Source of the DNA: Lachnospiraceae bacterium | GTDB lineage: Bacteria; Bacillota; Clostridia; Lachnospirales; Lachnospiraceae | Assembly (NCBI GenBank): GCA_017938405.1 | Contig: JAGBBP010000021.1 | Span: 79,035 to 143,034, forward strand | DNA: 64,000 bases | Direction: 5' to 3' | Shown here: piece by piece, positions 17,374 through 25,401 of the stretch | How positions within the stretch are numbered: the stretch's first letter is position 1 | How the letters are laid out: each line of letters begins with the position of its first letter | Made by a program: the position numbers and the translations under genes | Notes under the pieces: generated by a model | Database searches by the model: none | Seen by the model: the letters and a program-made list of their open reading frames with translations, nothing else | What the model was told of the DNA's origin: nothing

Positions 17374-18339
17374 ATGAAAGAATTATTGGAACAGGGTTAT
17401 GGTATCTTTTTAGTAATCGGAGTTGCCGGTATCGGTCTTCTGGTTCGCATTTTGCTGATGGGATATTACGGAATGTTGGGAAGAGCTTGTGCGGGCTTCG
17501 GTGAAACAAAGAATAAGACCATTTCTTACATAAGAGAGGATTTGTCCTTTCGTACAAAAAACAATATCGGAATGAAGAGTGTAACGGTATATACGGAATG
17601 CAGATTGGCGGAATGCAAAGTCTGCGGAGTTCGATTGGGAACCTTGGAGGGGATATCGGAGCAGTCTTTGTTGCTTGTCGTGTTATGCGGCGTATTGCTG
17701 GCATTTGCAGGGGTATTGTGGAATTGTGACGGAAGGCAGATTCTTTTTTTGCTTTTTGCAGGGGGAGTATCCTTTTTGGGCTTGTTGCTGGTGGATGTAA
17801 TGACCGGACTTAGGGAGAAACATAAGCGGATACGTCTGGCAATCCGGGATTACATCGAAAACGGAGTTCATATGGAAACGTGCGAAGAAGTCACTGTGTT
17901 ACGGGAAAAGACCGCAAGAAAAAAGCGTGAAAAGAAAGAAAAAGTACAGAAAAACGTGAAAGCCAACAGGCAAATAGCCGTCAGAGCGAAAAGCGGGACC
18001 GGACGAAAAAAGAACGGAAAGGCGCAGGAAGAGAAGCGCAGATTGACGGAAGAATTGTTACGGGAACGCAGACAGATGGAAGCCCGTAGCTTTGCGCAAA
18101 TGCGAAAAGCGGAAGCAGAAGGGCAGGAGAAGGAAGTGCAGGCAATAATGTCGGAAGAATCAGACCGGCAGAAAGTGTGTGAAACAGAGGTACAAGCTGC
18201 GTTGCCGGAGATGCCGACAGAAAAAGAGTCGCGGAAGGAGGCAGCGGATGCGGCAGTACGTGCAGTCGAAGAAGCCGCGGCAACGAAGGTATCTTACGAA
18301 ATGATGTTAAGTGACGTGTTGGCAGAATATCTGGCGTAA
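17374..18339 (+). CDS. Membrane protein of unknown function with charged C-terminal half
   Basis: I do not recognise this 321-residue protein. It has one hydrophobic segment near residues 11-31, a ~75-residue loop with several Cys (CRLAECKVC) and two more membrane segments at about 90-140. The remaining ~170 residues are very rich in Lys, Glu, Arg and Ala and are probably a helical or coiled cytoplasmic tail. Ribosome binding site GGAAAGGAG is at 17359-17367. It lies between the RNA methyltransferase and pgi, each with its own signals, so context gives no function. A structural or scaffolding role is a guess only. Confidence 0.75.
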   Translation: MKELLEQGYGIFLVIGVAGIGLLVRILLMGYYGMLGRACAGFGETKNKTISYIREDLSFRTKNNIGMKSVTVYTECRLAECKVCGVRLGTLEGISEQSLLLVVLCGVLLAFAGVLWNCDGRQILFLLFAGGVSFLGLLLVDVMTGLREKHKRIRLAIRDYIENGVHMETCEEVTVLREKTARKKREKKEKVQKNVKANRQIAVRAKSGTGRKKNGKAQEEKRRLTEELLRERRQMEARSFAQMRKAEAEGQEKEVQAIMSEESDRQKVCETEVQAALPEMPTEKESRKEAADAAVRAVEEAAATKVSYEMMLSDVLAEYLA

Positions 18340-18387
18340 TAAGGAACGGGATTTGCGAAAGAGAACACCGGATTTTTCTTTGTTATA

Positions 18388-18416
18388 TTGAAAAAAGAAG
18401 TCAAACGTGGTATAAT
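18388..18416 (+). promoter_or_regulatory. pgi promoter
   Basis: TTGAAA (18388-18393), 17-base spacer, TATAAT (18411-18416). The leader of about 55 bases contains an inverted repeat CTTCGG/CCGAAG (18440-18445 and 18455-18460). Confidence 0.75.
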
Positions 18417-18477
18417 CAGGGAAACGTTTTGGAAATGCAGCTTCGGTAGTTTTCGCCGAAGGGAAAGGATGTCAGAT

Positions 18478-19824
18478 ATGAGTAGAGTAACGTTTGATGC
18501 TTCTGCCGCAAATGTATTTGTACGCAGTGCGGAAGTAGAAATGATGGAGCAGCCGGTATTGGCAGCGAAGAAGAGTCTTACGGACAAGTCCGGAGCAGGC
18601 AATGACTTCCTGGGTTGGATTGATTTGCCGGTAGATTATGACAAAGAAGAGTTTGCACGTATTAAGAAGGCAGCGGACAAGATTTGCTCCGATTCCGAGG
18701 TGCTTGTAGTAATCGGTATCGGCGGTTCTTATTTGGGAGCCCGCGCAGCTATCGAGTTTTTAAGACACAGCTTTTATAATTCTGTATCCAAGGAAATCAG
18801 AAAGACTCCGGAGATTTATTTTGCGGGAAATAACATCAGCAGTACCTATCTTGCACAGTTGCTTGAAGTAATCGGTGACCGCGATTTCTCCGTAAATATT
18901 ATCAGTAAGTCCGGTACTACCACGGAGCCGGCAATCGCTTTCCGTATTTTCAAGAAAGTGCTTGAGAAGAAGTACGGCAAAGCAGAGGCTGCAAAGAGAA
19001 TTTATGCAACCACCGATAAGGCTAGAGGAGCGCTTAAGAAGCTGGCTACCGAGGAAGGTTACGAATCCTTTGTTGTGCCGGATGATGTGGGCGGCCGCTT
19101 CTCCGTACTTACCGCGGTAGGTTTGCTTCCGATTGCAGCCAGCGGTGCGGACATTGATGCGTTAATGGAAGGTGCTGCGGCAATGCGTGAGGTATGTCTG
19201 AACGCACCGTATGCAGAGAATCCGTCTTTGCAGTATGCGGCAGTACGTAACGTACTTCTCAGAAAAGGCAAGAGCATCGAGATTTTAGCAAACTACGAGC
19301 CGAATTTCCACTATGTGGCAGAGTGGTGGAAGCAGCTGTACGGTGAGAGCGAAGGCAAGGATCAGAAGGGTATTTTCCCGGCATCCGTAGATTTGACCAC
19401 CGACCTGCATTCCATGGGTCAGTTTATCCAGGACGGACAGCGCACCATGTTCGAGACCGTAATGGAACTTGAGACTCCGACCCACGAGCTTCTGATTGAG
19501 GAGGAGCCGGTGGATTTGGACGGTCTGAACTACCTGACCGGCAAGAGCATCGACTTTATTAACAAGAGTGCTATGAAGGGAACCAAGCTTGCCCATACCG
19601 ACGGCGGAGTACCGAATCTTGTCATTAAGGTAGCAAACCGTGACGAGCGTTCTCTCGGTGAGTTGTTCTATTTCTTCGAGTTTGCCTGCGGTGTCAGCGG
19701 ATACCTTCTCGGTGTAAATCCGTTTGATCAGCCGGGTGTAGAAAGCTACAAGAAGAACATGTTTGCACTCCTTGGCAAGCCGGGCTTTGAAAAAGAGCGG
19801 GAAGAGTTGTTAAAGAGACTGTAA
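18478..19824 (+). CDS. pgi: Glucose-6-phosphate isomerase
   Basis: A 448-residue Pgi of the bacterial short type. It interconverts glucose-6-phosphate and fructose-6-phosphate in glycolysis. It has two SIS-type sugar isomerase domains, the [11 protein letters not shown] glycine loop, the phosphate-binding [12 protein letters not shown] motif and a complete C-terminus. The ATG at 18478 is chosen because AAAGGA lies 8-9 bases upstream; an upstream in-frame extension would start inside the promoter. Codon choice is strongly biased, as for a highly expressed gene. It is a single-gene unit with promoter and terminator. Confidence 0.96.
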   Translation: MSRVTFDASAANVFVRSAEVEMMEQPVLAAKKSLTDKSGAGNDFLGWIDLPVDYDKEEFARIKKAADKICSDSEVLVVIGIGGSYLGARAAIEFLRHSFYNSVSKEIRKTPEIYFAGNNISSTYLAQLLEVIGDRDFSVNIISKSGTTTEPAIAFRIFKKVLEKKYGKAEAAKRIYATTDKARGALKKLATEEGYESFVVPDDVGGRFSVLTAVGLLPIAASGADIDALMEGAAAMREVCLNAPYAENPSLQYAAVRNVLLRKGKSIEILANYEPNFHYVAEWWKQLYGESEGKDQKGIFPASVDLTTDLHSMGQFIQDGQRTMFETVMELETPTHELLIEEEPVDLDGLNYLTGKSIDFINKSAMKGTKLAHTDGGVPNLVIKVANRDERSLGELFYFFEFACGVSGYLLGVNPFDQPGVESYKKNMFALLGKPGFEKEREELLKRL

Positions 19825-19855
19825 GTCGCTGTGAAAGTATAAAATAGGATTGAGC

Positions 19856-19890
19856 AAGGGGTTGCGTCTGGGCGCAGCCCCTTTATTTCG
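19856..19890 (+). terminator. Terminator after pgi
   Basis: AAGGGGTTGCG (19856-19866) pairs with CGCAGCCCCTT (19873-19883) with one G-U pair, followed by TATTTC. Confidence 0.8.
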
Positions 19891-19954
19891 GTCGAATGCA
19901 CAAGTGCTTTTTGATGCTGTTTGTAACACAAAAAATTTTTCCTTTTGTCACATA

Positions 19955-19983
19955 TTGTACACAAAAGAAAAGTATGATAAAAT
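19955..19983 (+). promoter_or_regulatory. Putative promoter of the VTC/DUF4956 operon
   Basis: TTGTAC (19955-19960), 17-base spacer, TAAAAT (19978-19983). Confidence 0.45.
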
Positions 19984-20006
19984 ACGAAAAGAAGGGAGGT
20001 CCGGAA

Positions 20007-20792
20007 ATGGCAATCGAAGTTTTTAACCGGTACGAGAAGAAGTACCGCATTACGGATGCCTGTTATAGGAAGTTGCGGGAACGGTTGCTTGAGTATATGG
20101 AGCCGGACGCCCACAGCAGAGACGGCGAGTTTTATACCATTTGCAATATTTATTACGATACGCCGCAGAATGAGTTAATCAGCTGGTCATTGGAGAAGCC
20201 GGTGTATAAGGAAAAACTGAGGCTTCGCAGCTACGGAGTGGTGACGCCGGAGGATAAAGTATTTCTTGAAATAAAAAAGAAGTTTAAGAAAAAGGTAAAT
20301 AAGCGTCGTACGAAACTGAAGCTGGCAGAGGCGTATGCCTTTGTGGAATCGGGAGAAATCCCAAAGCAGCAACCGTATATGAATGCCCAGGTGTTGCGGG
20401 AGTTGCAGTACTTCTTAAAACGAATGAATATGGAACTTCGTCCGGCTTTGTTTTTATCCTATGACAGAGTGGCCATGTTCGGAAAAGAGAACAAGGAGTT
20501 TCGTATTACATTTGACCGGAATATTACCACCAGACGGTACGATTTGGGCCTTCATTACGGCATCTACGGGGATAAGCTGTTGCCGGAAGATGAGTGGATT
20601 ATGGAAGTGAAGATTGAAGATGCCATGCCGCTGTGGATGACAAAGATTCTTTCGGAGTTTCAAATTTATCCGGCATCCTTTTCCAAGTACGGTACAGAAT
20701 ATACGAGATATATGCTGGGCTTAGAGGAAAGAGAAGAAGAGGCGGCGCTTACGGACGAGAGTACCTACAAGGACGGTATAATTGAAGAATAA
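20007..20792 (+). CDS. VTC-domain protein, polyphosphate polymerase-like
   Basis: A 261-residue protein of the VTC (vacuolar transporter chaperone) catalytic-domain family. The beta-barrel tunnel signatures are visible: RYEKKYR near the start, IYYDTP, LRLRSYG, EIKKK, and a late EVKIED strand. In yeast Vtc4 this fold makes polyphosphate from ATP inside a basic, metal-binding tunnel; for bacterial homologues the product is inferred. The ATG at 20007 follows GGGAGG; the longer upstream frame overlaps the promoter. The DUF4956 membrane protein follows 30 bases later, a frequent pairing that suggests one membrane-linked machine. Confidence 0.85.
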   Translation: MAIEVFNRYEKKYRITDACYRKLRERLLEYMEPDAHSRDGEFYTICNIYYDTPQNELISWSLEKPVYKEKLRLRSYGVVTPEDKVFLEIKKKFKKKVNKRRTKLKLAEAYAFVESGEIPKQQPYMNAQVLRELQYFLKRMNMELRPALFLSYDRVAMFGKENKEFRITFDRNITTRRYDLGLHYGIYGDKLLPEDEWIMEVKIEDAMPLWMTKILSEFQIYPASFSKYGTEYTRYMLGLEEREEEAALTDESTYKDGIIEE

Positions 20793-20822
20793 AGGGAACA
20801 ACAGAGAAGAAAGGGAAAAGAT

Positions 20823-21512
20823 ATGTTAGAAAAGTTATTTGGAGTTACGGAACAGGCGGAAGCAATCAGTTTAGGGACTACGTTGTCTTATATGCTGGCT
20901 GCGGTGGTTGTAGGTGTTTTGATTGCGGCCGTGTACATATTAATTACGGAGAAAAGCAGACGTTCTTTGAGTTTTATTGTCAGTATGTTAATCCTTCCGG
21001 CAGTAGTGGCCCTTGTTATTACGCTGGTAGGCAGTAATGTGGCCCGTGCTTTTTCCATTGCGGGTGTGTTTGCTCTTGTAAAATTCCGTAGTGTGCCGGG
21101 AGAGTCCAAGGACATTTCCCTGGTATTTATGGCGATGGCAGCGGGTCTTTCCTGCGGCCTCGGCTATATTACGTTGGCTTTTTGTGTATTGCTTGTGCTG
21201 GGCGTTATTGTGGTGCTTGGTTTTAAGGTGGTTGCGTTATGTTTTAAAGATACCACAAAGCAGCTTCGAATCATGATTCCGGAAGATATGAATTATTCCG
21301 GTGCTTTTGATGATTTGTTTAAAGAGTATACAAAAGGTGCCAGATTGGAAAAGGTAAAGACTACTAACATGGGAACTTTGTACGAACTGACCTATGCGGT
21401 GCAGATGAAGAAGGATGCCAACGAGAAGAAGTTTATGGATGAGCTTCGTTGCAGAAACGGGAACCTGCGCATTATTATGGCGGTGCCGGAAAACAACGGA
21501 GAGAAGTTATAA
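20823..21512 (+). CDS. DUF4956 family membrane protein
   Basis: A 229-residue protein with about four transmembrane segments in the first ~145 residues and a soluble C-terminal domain. It fits the DUF4956 family, which often sits beside VTC-domain genes (and, elsewhere, CotH-type genes). The conserved stretch FALVKFRSVPGESKD lies in a loop between membrane segments. Probable role: membrane partner or transporter for the VTC enzyme, by gene association only. Confidence 0.85.
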   Translation: MLEKLFGVTEQAEAISLGTTLSYMLAAVVVGVLIAAVYILITEKSRRSLSFIVSMLILPAVVALVITLVGSNVARAFSIAGVFALVKFRSVPGESKDISLVFMAMAAGLSCGLGYITLAFCVLLVLGVIVVLGFKVVALCFKDTTKQLRIMIPEDMNYSGAFDDLFKEYTKGARLEKVKTTNMGTLYELTYAVQMKKDANEKKFMDELRCRNGNLRIIMAVPENNGEKL

Positions 21513-21547
21513 TTCTTTAAGTTTTTTTGAAAATTTCACGACAAAAC

Positions 21548-21576
21548 TTGCAAGAGCAGGAAAAATACGCTATACT
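21548..21576 (+). promoter_or_regulatory. Promoter of the NfeD-SPFH operon
   Basis: TTGCAA (21548-21553), 17-base spacer, TATACT (21571-21576). Confidence 0.7.
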
Positions 21577-21621
21577 GTCGGTAAAGAGTTTTTCACTCGC
21601 ATTAGGGAAAGGAGGATTCTT

Positions 21622-22053
21622 ATGCCGGAAATTGTGTGGTTGATTATTCTTGCTCTTTGTCTTGTGGTGGAAATTGCGACTTTGGGGCTGGTTACCATCT
21701 GGTTTGCCGGAGGTGCACTTGTTACGTTTTTTGTGGCAATGGTAACGGATAGTTTGTTAATCCAGGTGATTGTATTCCTGGCAGTGTCGTTGTTACTCTT
21801 GTTCTTTACAAGACCGGTTGCAAAACGATTTTACAACAATAAACGTACAAAAACGAATGTGGACAGCGTAATCGGGGAACAGTGTAAAGTAACGGAGACT
21901 ATTGACAATTTTAACGAAACGGGAACGGTTTTGTTGAACGGATTGGAATGGACGGCAAGGAGTAAAGAAAATGTGGTGATTGAGGCCGGAGCCCGCGTAA
22001 AGGTATGCGCGGTGGACGGTGTGAAGGTCATCGTGGAACAAGTGGAAGAATAA
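21622..22053 (+). CDS. NfeD family membrane protein
   Basis: A 143-residue short NfeD protein: two or three membrane segments in the first ~75 residues, then a small OB-fold beta domain (about 80-143). It lacks the ClpP-class protease domain of long NfeD. NfeD proteins work with SPFH scaffold proteins in membrane microdomains, and the SPFH gene follows 35 bases later. The ATG at 21622 is set by GGGAAAGGAGG (21605-21615). Confidence 0.88.
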   Translation: MPEIVWLIILALCLVVEIATLGLVTIWFAGGALVTFFVAMVTDSLLIQVIVFLAVSLLLLFFTRPVAKRFYNNKRTKTNVDSVIGEQCKVTETIDNFNETGTVLLNGLEWTARSKENVVIEAGARVKVCAVDGVKVIVEQVEE

Positions 22054-22088
22054 TAATGGGTGTCCCGAGAGGACAAAAAGGAGGAAAT

Positions 22089-23027
22089 ATGGGTCCGGAA
22101 ACTTGGTTTGCAATTATTGCATTGGTTGTTGTTTTATTAATTTTAATTGCGTCCTGCGTAAAGATTGTACCGCAGGCACAGGCGTATGTATTGGAGCGTT
22201 TCGGCGGTTATCAGGCCACCTGGTCCGTAGGTATTCACATGAAGTGGCCGCTTGTTGAACGTATCGCCAGAAGAGTGAATTTAAAAGAGCAGGTAGTGGA
22301 TTTTGCACCGCAGCCGGTTATTACCAAGGATAACGTTACCATGCGTATCGATACCGTCGTATTTTATCAGATTACCGACCCGAAGCTGTTTGCATACGGT
22401 GTGGAGAACCCGATTATGGCAATCGAAAATCTGACCGCTACTACTCTTCGTAACATCATCGGTGATTTGGAGTTGGATGAAACCCTCACCTCCCGTGAGA
22501 CCATCAATACCAAGATGAGAGCATCTCTTGACGTGGCAACCGACCCGTGGGGTATTAAGGTTAACCGTGTGGAGTTAAAGAACATTATTCCGCCGGCAGC
22601 AATTCAGGATGCCATGGAAAAGCAGATGAAGGCAGAGCGTGAACGCCGTGAAGCAATCCTTATTGCAGAAGGTGAGAAGAAGTCCACCGTCCTTGTGGCG
22701 GAAGGTAAGAAGGAGTCCGCAATCCTTGAAGCAGAAGCAGAGAAGGCAGCGGCTATCTTACGTGCGGAAGCAAAGAAGGAAGCAATGATTCGCGAGGCGG
22801 AAGGTCAGGCGGAAGCTATCCTTCGCGTACAGCAGGCAAATGCCGACGGTATCCGTTTCTTAAATGAGGCGGCGCCGAATGCACAGGTGATTCAGTTAAA
22901 GAGCCTGGAGGCCTTTGCGAAGGCGGCTGACGGTCAGGCAACCAAGATTATCATTCCGTCCGAGATTCAGGGAATGGCGGGCATGGTAAAGGCATTGACC
23001 GAGGTTGGTGCGAAGGACGTGCAGTAA
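22089..23027 (+). CDS. SPFH/stomatin-type membrane scaffold protein
   Basis: A 312-residue slipin/paraslipin. One N-terminal membrane helix (about residues 5-24) precedes the SPFH band-7 domain (about 25-185) and a long helical segment rich in Glu, Ala and Lys (about 185-265), typical of the oligomerising coiled coil in flotillin/stomatin proteins. It probably organises a membrane microdomain together with the NfeD protein upstream. The start is fixed by AAAGGAGG (22078-22085). It is followed by a strong terminator. Confidence 0.92.
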   Translation: MGPETWFAIIALVVVLLILIASCVKIVPQAQAYVLERFGGYQATWSVGIHMKWPLVERIARRVNLKEQVVDFAPQPVITKDNVTMRIDTVVFYQITDPKLFAYGVENPIMAIENLTATTLRNIIGDLELDETLTSRETINTKMRASLDVATDPWGIKVNRVELKNIIPPAAIQDAMEKQMKAERERREAILIAEGEKKSTVLVAEGKKESAILEAEAEKAAAILRAEAKKEAMIREAEGQAEAILRVQQANADGIRFLNEAAPNAQVIQLKSLEAFAKAADGQATKIIIPSEIQGMAGMVKALTEVGAKDVQ

Positions 23028-23046
23028 TACGATTACAAAACTACAG

Positions 23047-23074
23047 GGGGCGCTGGTGCGCCCCTTTTCATTTT
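23047..23074 (+). terminator. Terminator after the SPFH gene
   Basis: GGGGCGC (23047-23053) pairs with GCGCCCC (23058-23064), followed by TTTTCATTTT. Confidence 0.85.
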
Positions 23075-23362
23075 GCGCGGCTTCCCATTCTTACGATTTG
23101 TTTCGGTTGTTCTAATGGTTTGGAACCCGCCTATATTACCTTGTTTTATCATATCGCAACGCTTCGTCAAACTTCCTCTAACCGGTTCTAAACGTCTCTC
23201 GGGTGTGGCCTCGAGACTTAGAACCGATAAGAGGCGATTTCGACTCAGCTAAAAACGCGGCCCTTCGGGCAAATTCAAAAACAAGGTAATATAGTCGAAA
23301 CCCAAACCTTCTATAAAATCCGTAGCAAATCGTAAGAATCCGCCACGCCCGAGCCGCCGCGC
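23075..23362. repeat. 288-bp nested inverted repeat of unknown nature
   Basis: This gene-free stretch folds back on itself around one centre near 23210. Paired blocks from outside in: 23075-23080 with 23357-23362 (6 of 6); 23087-23100 with 23326-23339 (14 of 14, ATTCTTACGATTTG); 23131-23147 with 23278-23294 (17 of 17); 23175-23179 with 23230-23234; 23183-23191 with 23218-23226 (9 of 9); 23194-23198 with 23213-23217. The stretches between blocks pair only partly. A small GCCC-TTC-GGGC hairpin (23260-23270) sits in the right arm. It may be a MITE-like mobile remnant or a long structured RNA. No target-site duplication or open reading frame is seen. Confidence 0.8.
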
Positions 23363-23401
23363 AGGAGGGGTATTGAATACTGTAGTTTGTAAAAGAAAAA
23401 G

Positions 23402-23465
23402 AGATTTGAAATTGTGTTGTTGGGGGAAATGAGATATAATGGTATAGAGCGTAGATTTGAAATTG
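23402..23465 (+). promoter_or_regulatory. Promoter region of the 53-residue protein, flanked by 13-bp direct repeats
   Basis: AGATTTGAAATTG occurs at 23402-23414 and again at 23453-23465. Between them is TATAAT (23435-23440) with a possible -35 TTGTGT (23412-23417, spacer 17). The repeats bracket the -10 box and likely start point, so they could be paired operator sites or a small duplication. Confidence 0.45.
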
Positions 23466-23479
23466 GAAGGAGTGATTGT

Positions 23480-23641
23480 ATGAAAACGGTATTATTAGGA
23501 ATAGCGCTTATATTATTTGGTTTTAATTTAACATATGTTTCTGTTCAGGCGAGTTGGGCGGTGATAGATGTTATAGGTCTTTGCATTTCGTTTATTGGAT
23601 TTATAGTAAGTTTGGTTGGAGGACTTGGCAGAGATAAATAA
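23480..23641 (+). CDS. Small membrane protein, 53 residues
   Basis: A short protein consisting almost entirely of two hydrophobic helices (about residues 3-23 and 28-48) with a charged end (GRDK). The ATG at 23480 is preceded by GGAAGGAG (23465-23472), a strong site that supports translation. No family is recognised. It stands alone next to the long inverted repeat. Confidence 0.6.
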   Translation: MKTVLLGIALILFGFNLTYVSVQASWAVIDVIGLCISFIGFIVSLVGGLGRDK

Positions 23642-23713
23642 GGTTCACCTTGTGGGACTTTTTAAACACAGAGAGACATCAATTATTATGTATTTAAATC
23701 AAGCGGAGGGGTT

Positions 23714-24193
23714 ATGCAAGAGAAGGAACATGATTATGTTTACAAGCGTAGCCGCAGCGTGGCGATTGTTGTGCGGGACGGAAAGATACTGATGGAACGG
23801 GTTTTTTATTTCGGGAGAGAGTTTTATACGGTGCCGGGGGGCGGTATTGAAGAGGGAGAGACTCCGGAGCAGGCAGTGTTACGGGAATTGAAAGAGGAAT
23901 GCGGTTTGGATGGCAGAATCGTGAGACCGTTGGCGGTGCAGTATAAAGCGGAAGGTAACGCAGAGTATTCTTTTGAAGTGGAAGTATCAAAGGAGCAGGA
24001 GCCGATTACTGGTTATGACCCGGAAGAGACGGGGGAGAATCCGCCGTTAAAGGAAGTGCTTTGGATGAACCTTGATGAAATCAGTGAAAAGGACAGAGCG
24101 TTTTTGTGGTTTTACGGTTTGATTTCCGTGGAGGGATTCTTTGAAGAGATAAAGACTTGGGGAAATGAGGTTAGTTATCCCGGAGGAAAATAA
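23714..24193 (+). CDS. NUDIX hydrolase
   Basis: A 159-residue NUDIX protein. The NUDIX box begins GGIEEGET and ends RELKEECGL, matching GX5EX7REUXEEXGU, with the Glu residues that hold Mg2+. It should cleave a nucleoside diphosphate linked to another group; the substrate is not predictable. Ribosome binding site GGAGGGG is at 23705-23711. It is followed after 18 bases by a 114-residue gene of unknown function, probably in one transcript. Confidence 0.88.
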   Translation: MQEKEHDYVYKRSRSVAIVVRDGKILMERVFYFGREFYTVPGGGIEEGETPEQAVLRELKEECGLDGRIVRPLAVQYKAEGNAEYSFEVEVSKEQEPITGYDPEETGENPPLKEVLWMNLDEISEKDRAFLWFYGLISVEGFFEEIKTWGNEVSYPGGK

Positions 24194-24211
24194 TATTTTG
24201 GAGGAAGAGTG

Positions 24212-24556
24212 ATGTTAGTACAGGGGATGGAGGAACTGGAGAGAAAGTCTGGCTTTGTTCCGGAATTTCATGATGACCATATTGAGAGTATTTCGATTAC
24301 TGCGGACCGGATTGAGATGGTGATCCGGACGGAGGACGGTCCCAGCCGTTTGCAGAAGAGGAACGGAGCACGGTTTAAACTCATTTTCCAAGGTGTAAAG
24401 GAGTTTTGCTTTAAAGGGGCAATGTACGGAACGGTGAGTATTATTCTTGATTTGTTGTTTTTTGAAAAGCCCGAGGGTGTGGAAGCACGACTGGAGACTT
24501 CCTTGGGAACAGAAGGATTCGTTTTGGCAAAGGAGATTCGGATAGAAGAGGTATAA
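24212..24556 (+). CDS. Uncharacterised 114-residue protein (Imm50-like pattern)
   Basis: A small soluble protein with alternating beta strands. The beginning (FHDDHIESISITADRIEMVI) recalls the HD-x-I-x-x-I pattern of the immunity protein 50 type family, but the resemblance is weak and no toxin gene is nearby. The ATG at 24212 is preferred over GTG at 24209 because GGAGGA (24200-24205) is then correctly spaced. It is the last gene before a strong terminator. Confidence 0.6.
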   Translation: MLVQGMEELERKSGFVPEFHDDHIESISITADRIEMVIRTEDGPSRLQKRNGARFKLIFQGVKEFCFKGAMYGTVSIILDLLFFEKPEGVEARLETSLGTEGFVLAKEIRIEEV

Positions 24557-24597
24557 GTGAGCTGCGGGATAATCGGATGAAGGAAAAAGTGTAAGAG

Positions 24598-24640
24598 GAA
24601 GTACCGAATGTTGTAAAGGACCTTCGGTACTTCTTTTTAT
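24598..24640 (+). terminator. Terminator before the TetR gene
   Basis: GAAGTACCGAA (24598-24608) pairs perfectly with TTCGGTACTTC (24623-24633), followed by TTTTTATC. Confidence 0.85.
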
Positions 24641-24657
24641 CTTAAGAGATAAAAGAG

Positions 24658-24686
24658 TTGACAAGAGAGGCGAATGTTGTTATAAT
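24658..24686 (+). promoter_or_regulatory. Consensus promoter of the TetR-chemoreceptor operon
   Basis: TTGACA (24658-24663), 17-base spacer, TATAAT (24681-24686): an exact SigA consensus in both boxes, so regulation must come mainly from repression. Confidence 0.85.
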
Positions 24687-24693
24687 GAACTTG

Positions 24694-24719
24694 CGTTCCG
24701 AAACATTTGTTTCGAAACG
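24694..24719. promoter_or_regulatory. Operator-like palindrome for the TetR regulator
   Basis: CGTTCCGAAACA and TGTTTCGAAACG form a 12-bp inverted repeat with one mismatch and a 2-base centre. It covers the expected transcription start just after the -10 box. Size and position suit autorepression by the TetR protein encoded next. Confidence 0.75.
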
Positions 24720-24745
24720 ATAATTTTGATAAAAGGAGGAATCGT

Positions 24746-25399
24746 ATGCCACCGAAACCGAAATATACAAAGGAAGAGTTGATAGAGGTAGCTTTGGAAT
24801 TGACCAGAGAGAGCGGAATTGATGCGGTAGTGGCAAGGAATCTCGGGAATAAGCTGGGAGTGGCTCCGTCCACCGTGTTTACTCATTTCGAGAGCATAGA
24901 GGAAATTCGTCAGGCAGTTTTGGAGGCCGCCCGTGGGATATATAACGGATATGTAGAGGAGGGGCTTCGGATGACTCCGCCTATGAAGGGATTCGGAGTG
25001 CATTATGTCCGGTTTGCCATGGAGGAGCATAACTTGTTCTCTTTGCTATTTATGCAAAAAAGAGAAGGCTTCAAGATGGTGGACTTTATTGTAAATGAGG
25101 GACACTACGAAAGAATAATTCAGGCGGCACAGGCGGACTTTTCTTTGGAACGGGAACAGGCGGAACGGTTGTATCACAATATGTTTACCTATGCTCACGG
25201 GATTGCGGCAATGTCTGCCACGGGTGTTTGTAGCTTTTCTCTGGAAGAGATTGCACAGATGTTAGGTATGACCTGTCGAAGTATGTTAATCGGAATGAAG
25301 ATGCCGAGAGATGACAGAGAAAGCACGATGCCGCAGTTGGGACGTTCCATGCAAGGTACTGTGGAGTCTTATATGATGACGAAGGAGAAGGAGGAATAA
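24746..25399 (+). CDS. TetR/AcrR family transcriptional regulator
   Basis: A 217-residue TetR-type repressor. The N-terminal helix-turn-helix spans about residues 10-55 (LGNKLGVAPSTVFTHFESIEE is the recognition part), and the rest is the helical ligand-binding and dimerisation domain. The ATG at 24746 follows AAAGGAGG (24734-24741). It is 2 bases from the chemoreceptor gene, so both are one operon, and the palindrome at 24694-24719 is its likely binding site. Ligand unknown. Confidence 0.92.
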   Translation: MPPKPKYTKEELIEVALELTRESGIDAVVARNLGNKLGVAPSTVFTHFESIEEIRQAVLEAARGIYNGYVEEGLRMTPPMKGFGVHYVRFAMEEHNLFSLLFMQKREGFKMVDFIVNEGHYERIIQAAQADFSLEREQAERLYHNMFTYAHGIAAMSATGVCSFSLEEIAQMLGMTCRSMLIGMKMPRDDRESTMPQLGRSMQGTVESYMMTKEKEE

Positions 25400-25401
25400 A
25401 T

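Noticed and set aside
16940..17704. 254-codon minus-strand frame
   Set aside because: It covers the end of the methyltransferase gene and a promoter region, has no family match and no binding site.
18388..18477. 30-residue N-terminal extension of Pgi
   Set aside because: It would begin in the -35 box of the pgi promoter; ATG 18478 has a spaced binding site and matches family N-termini.
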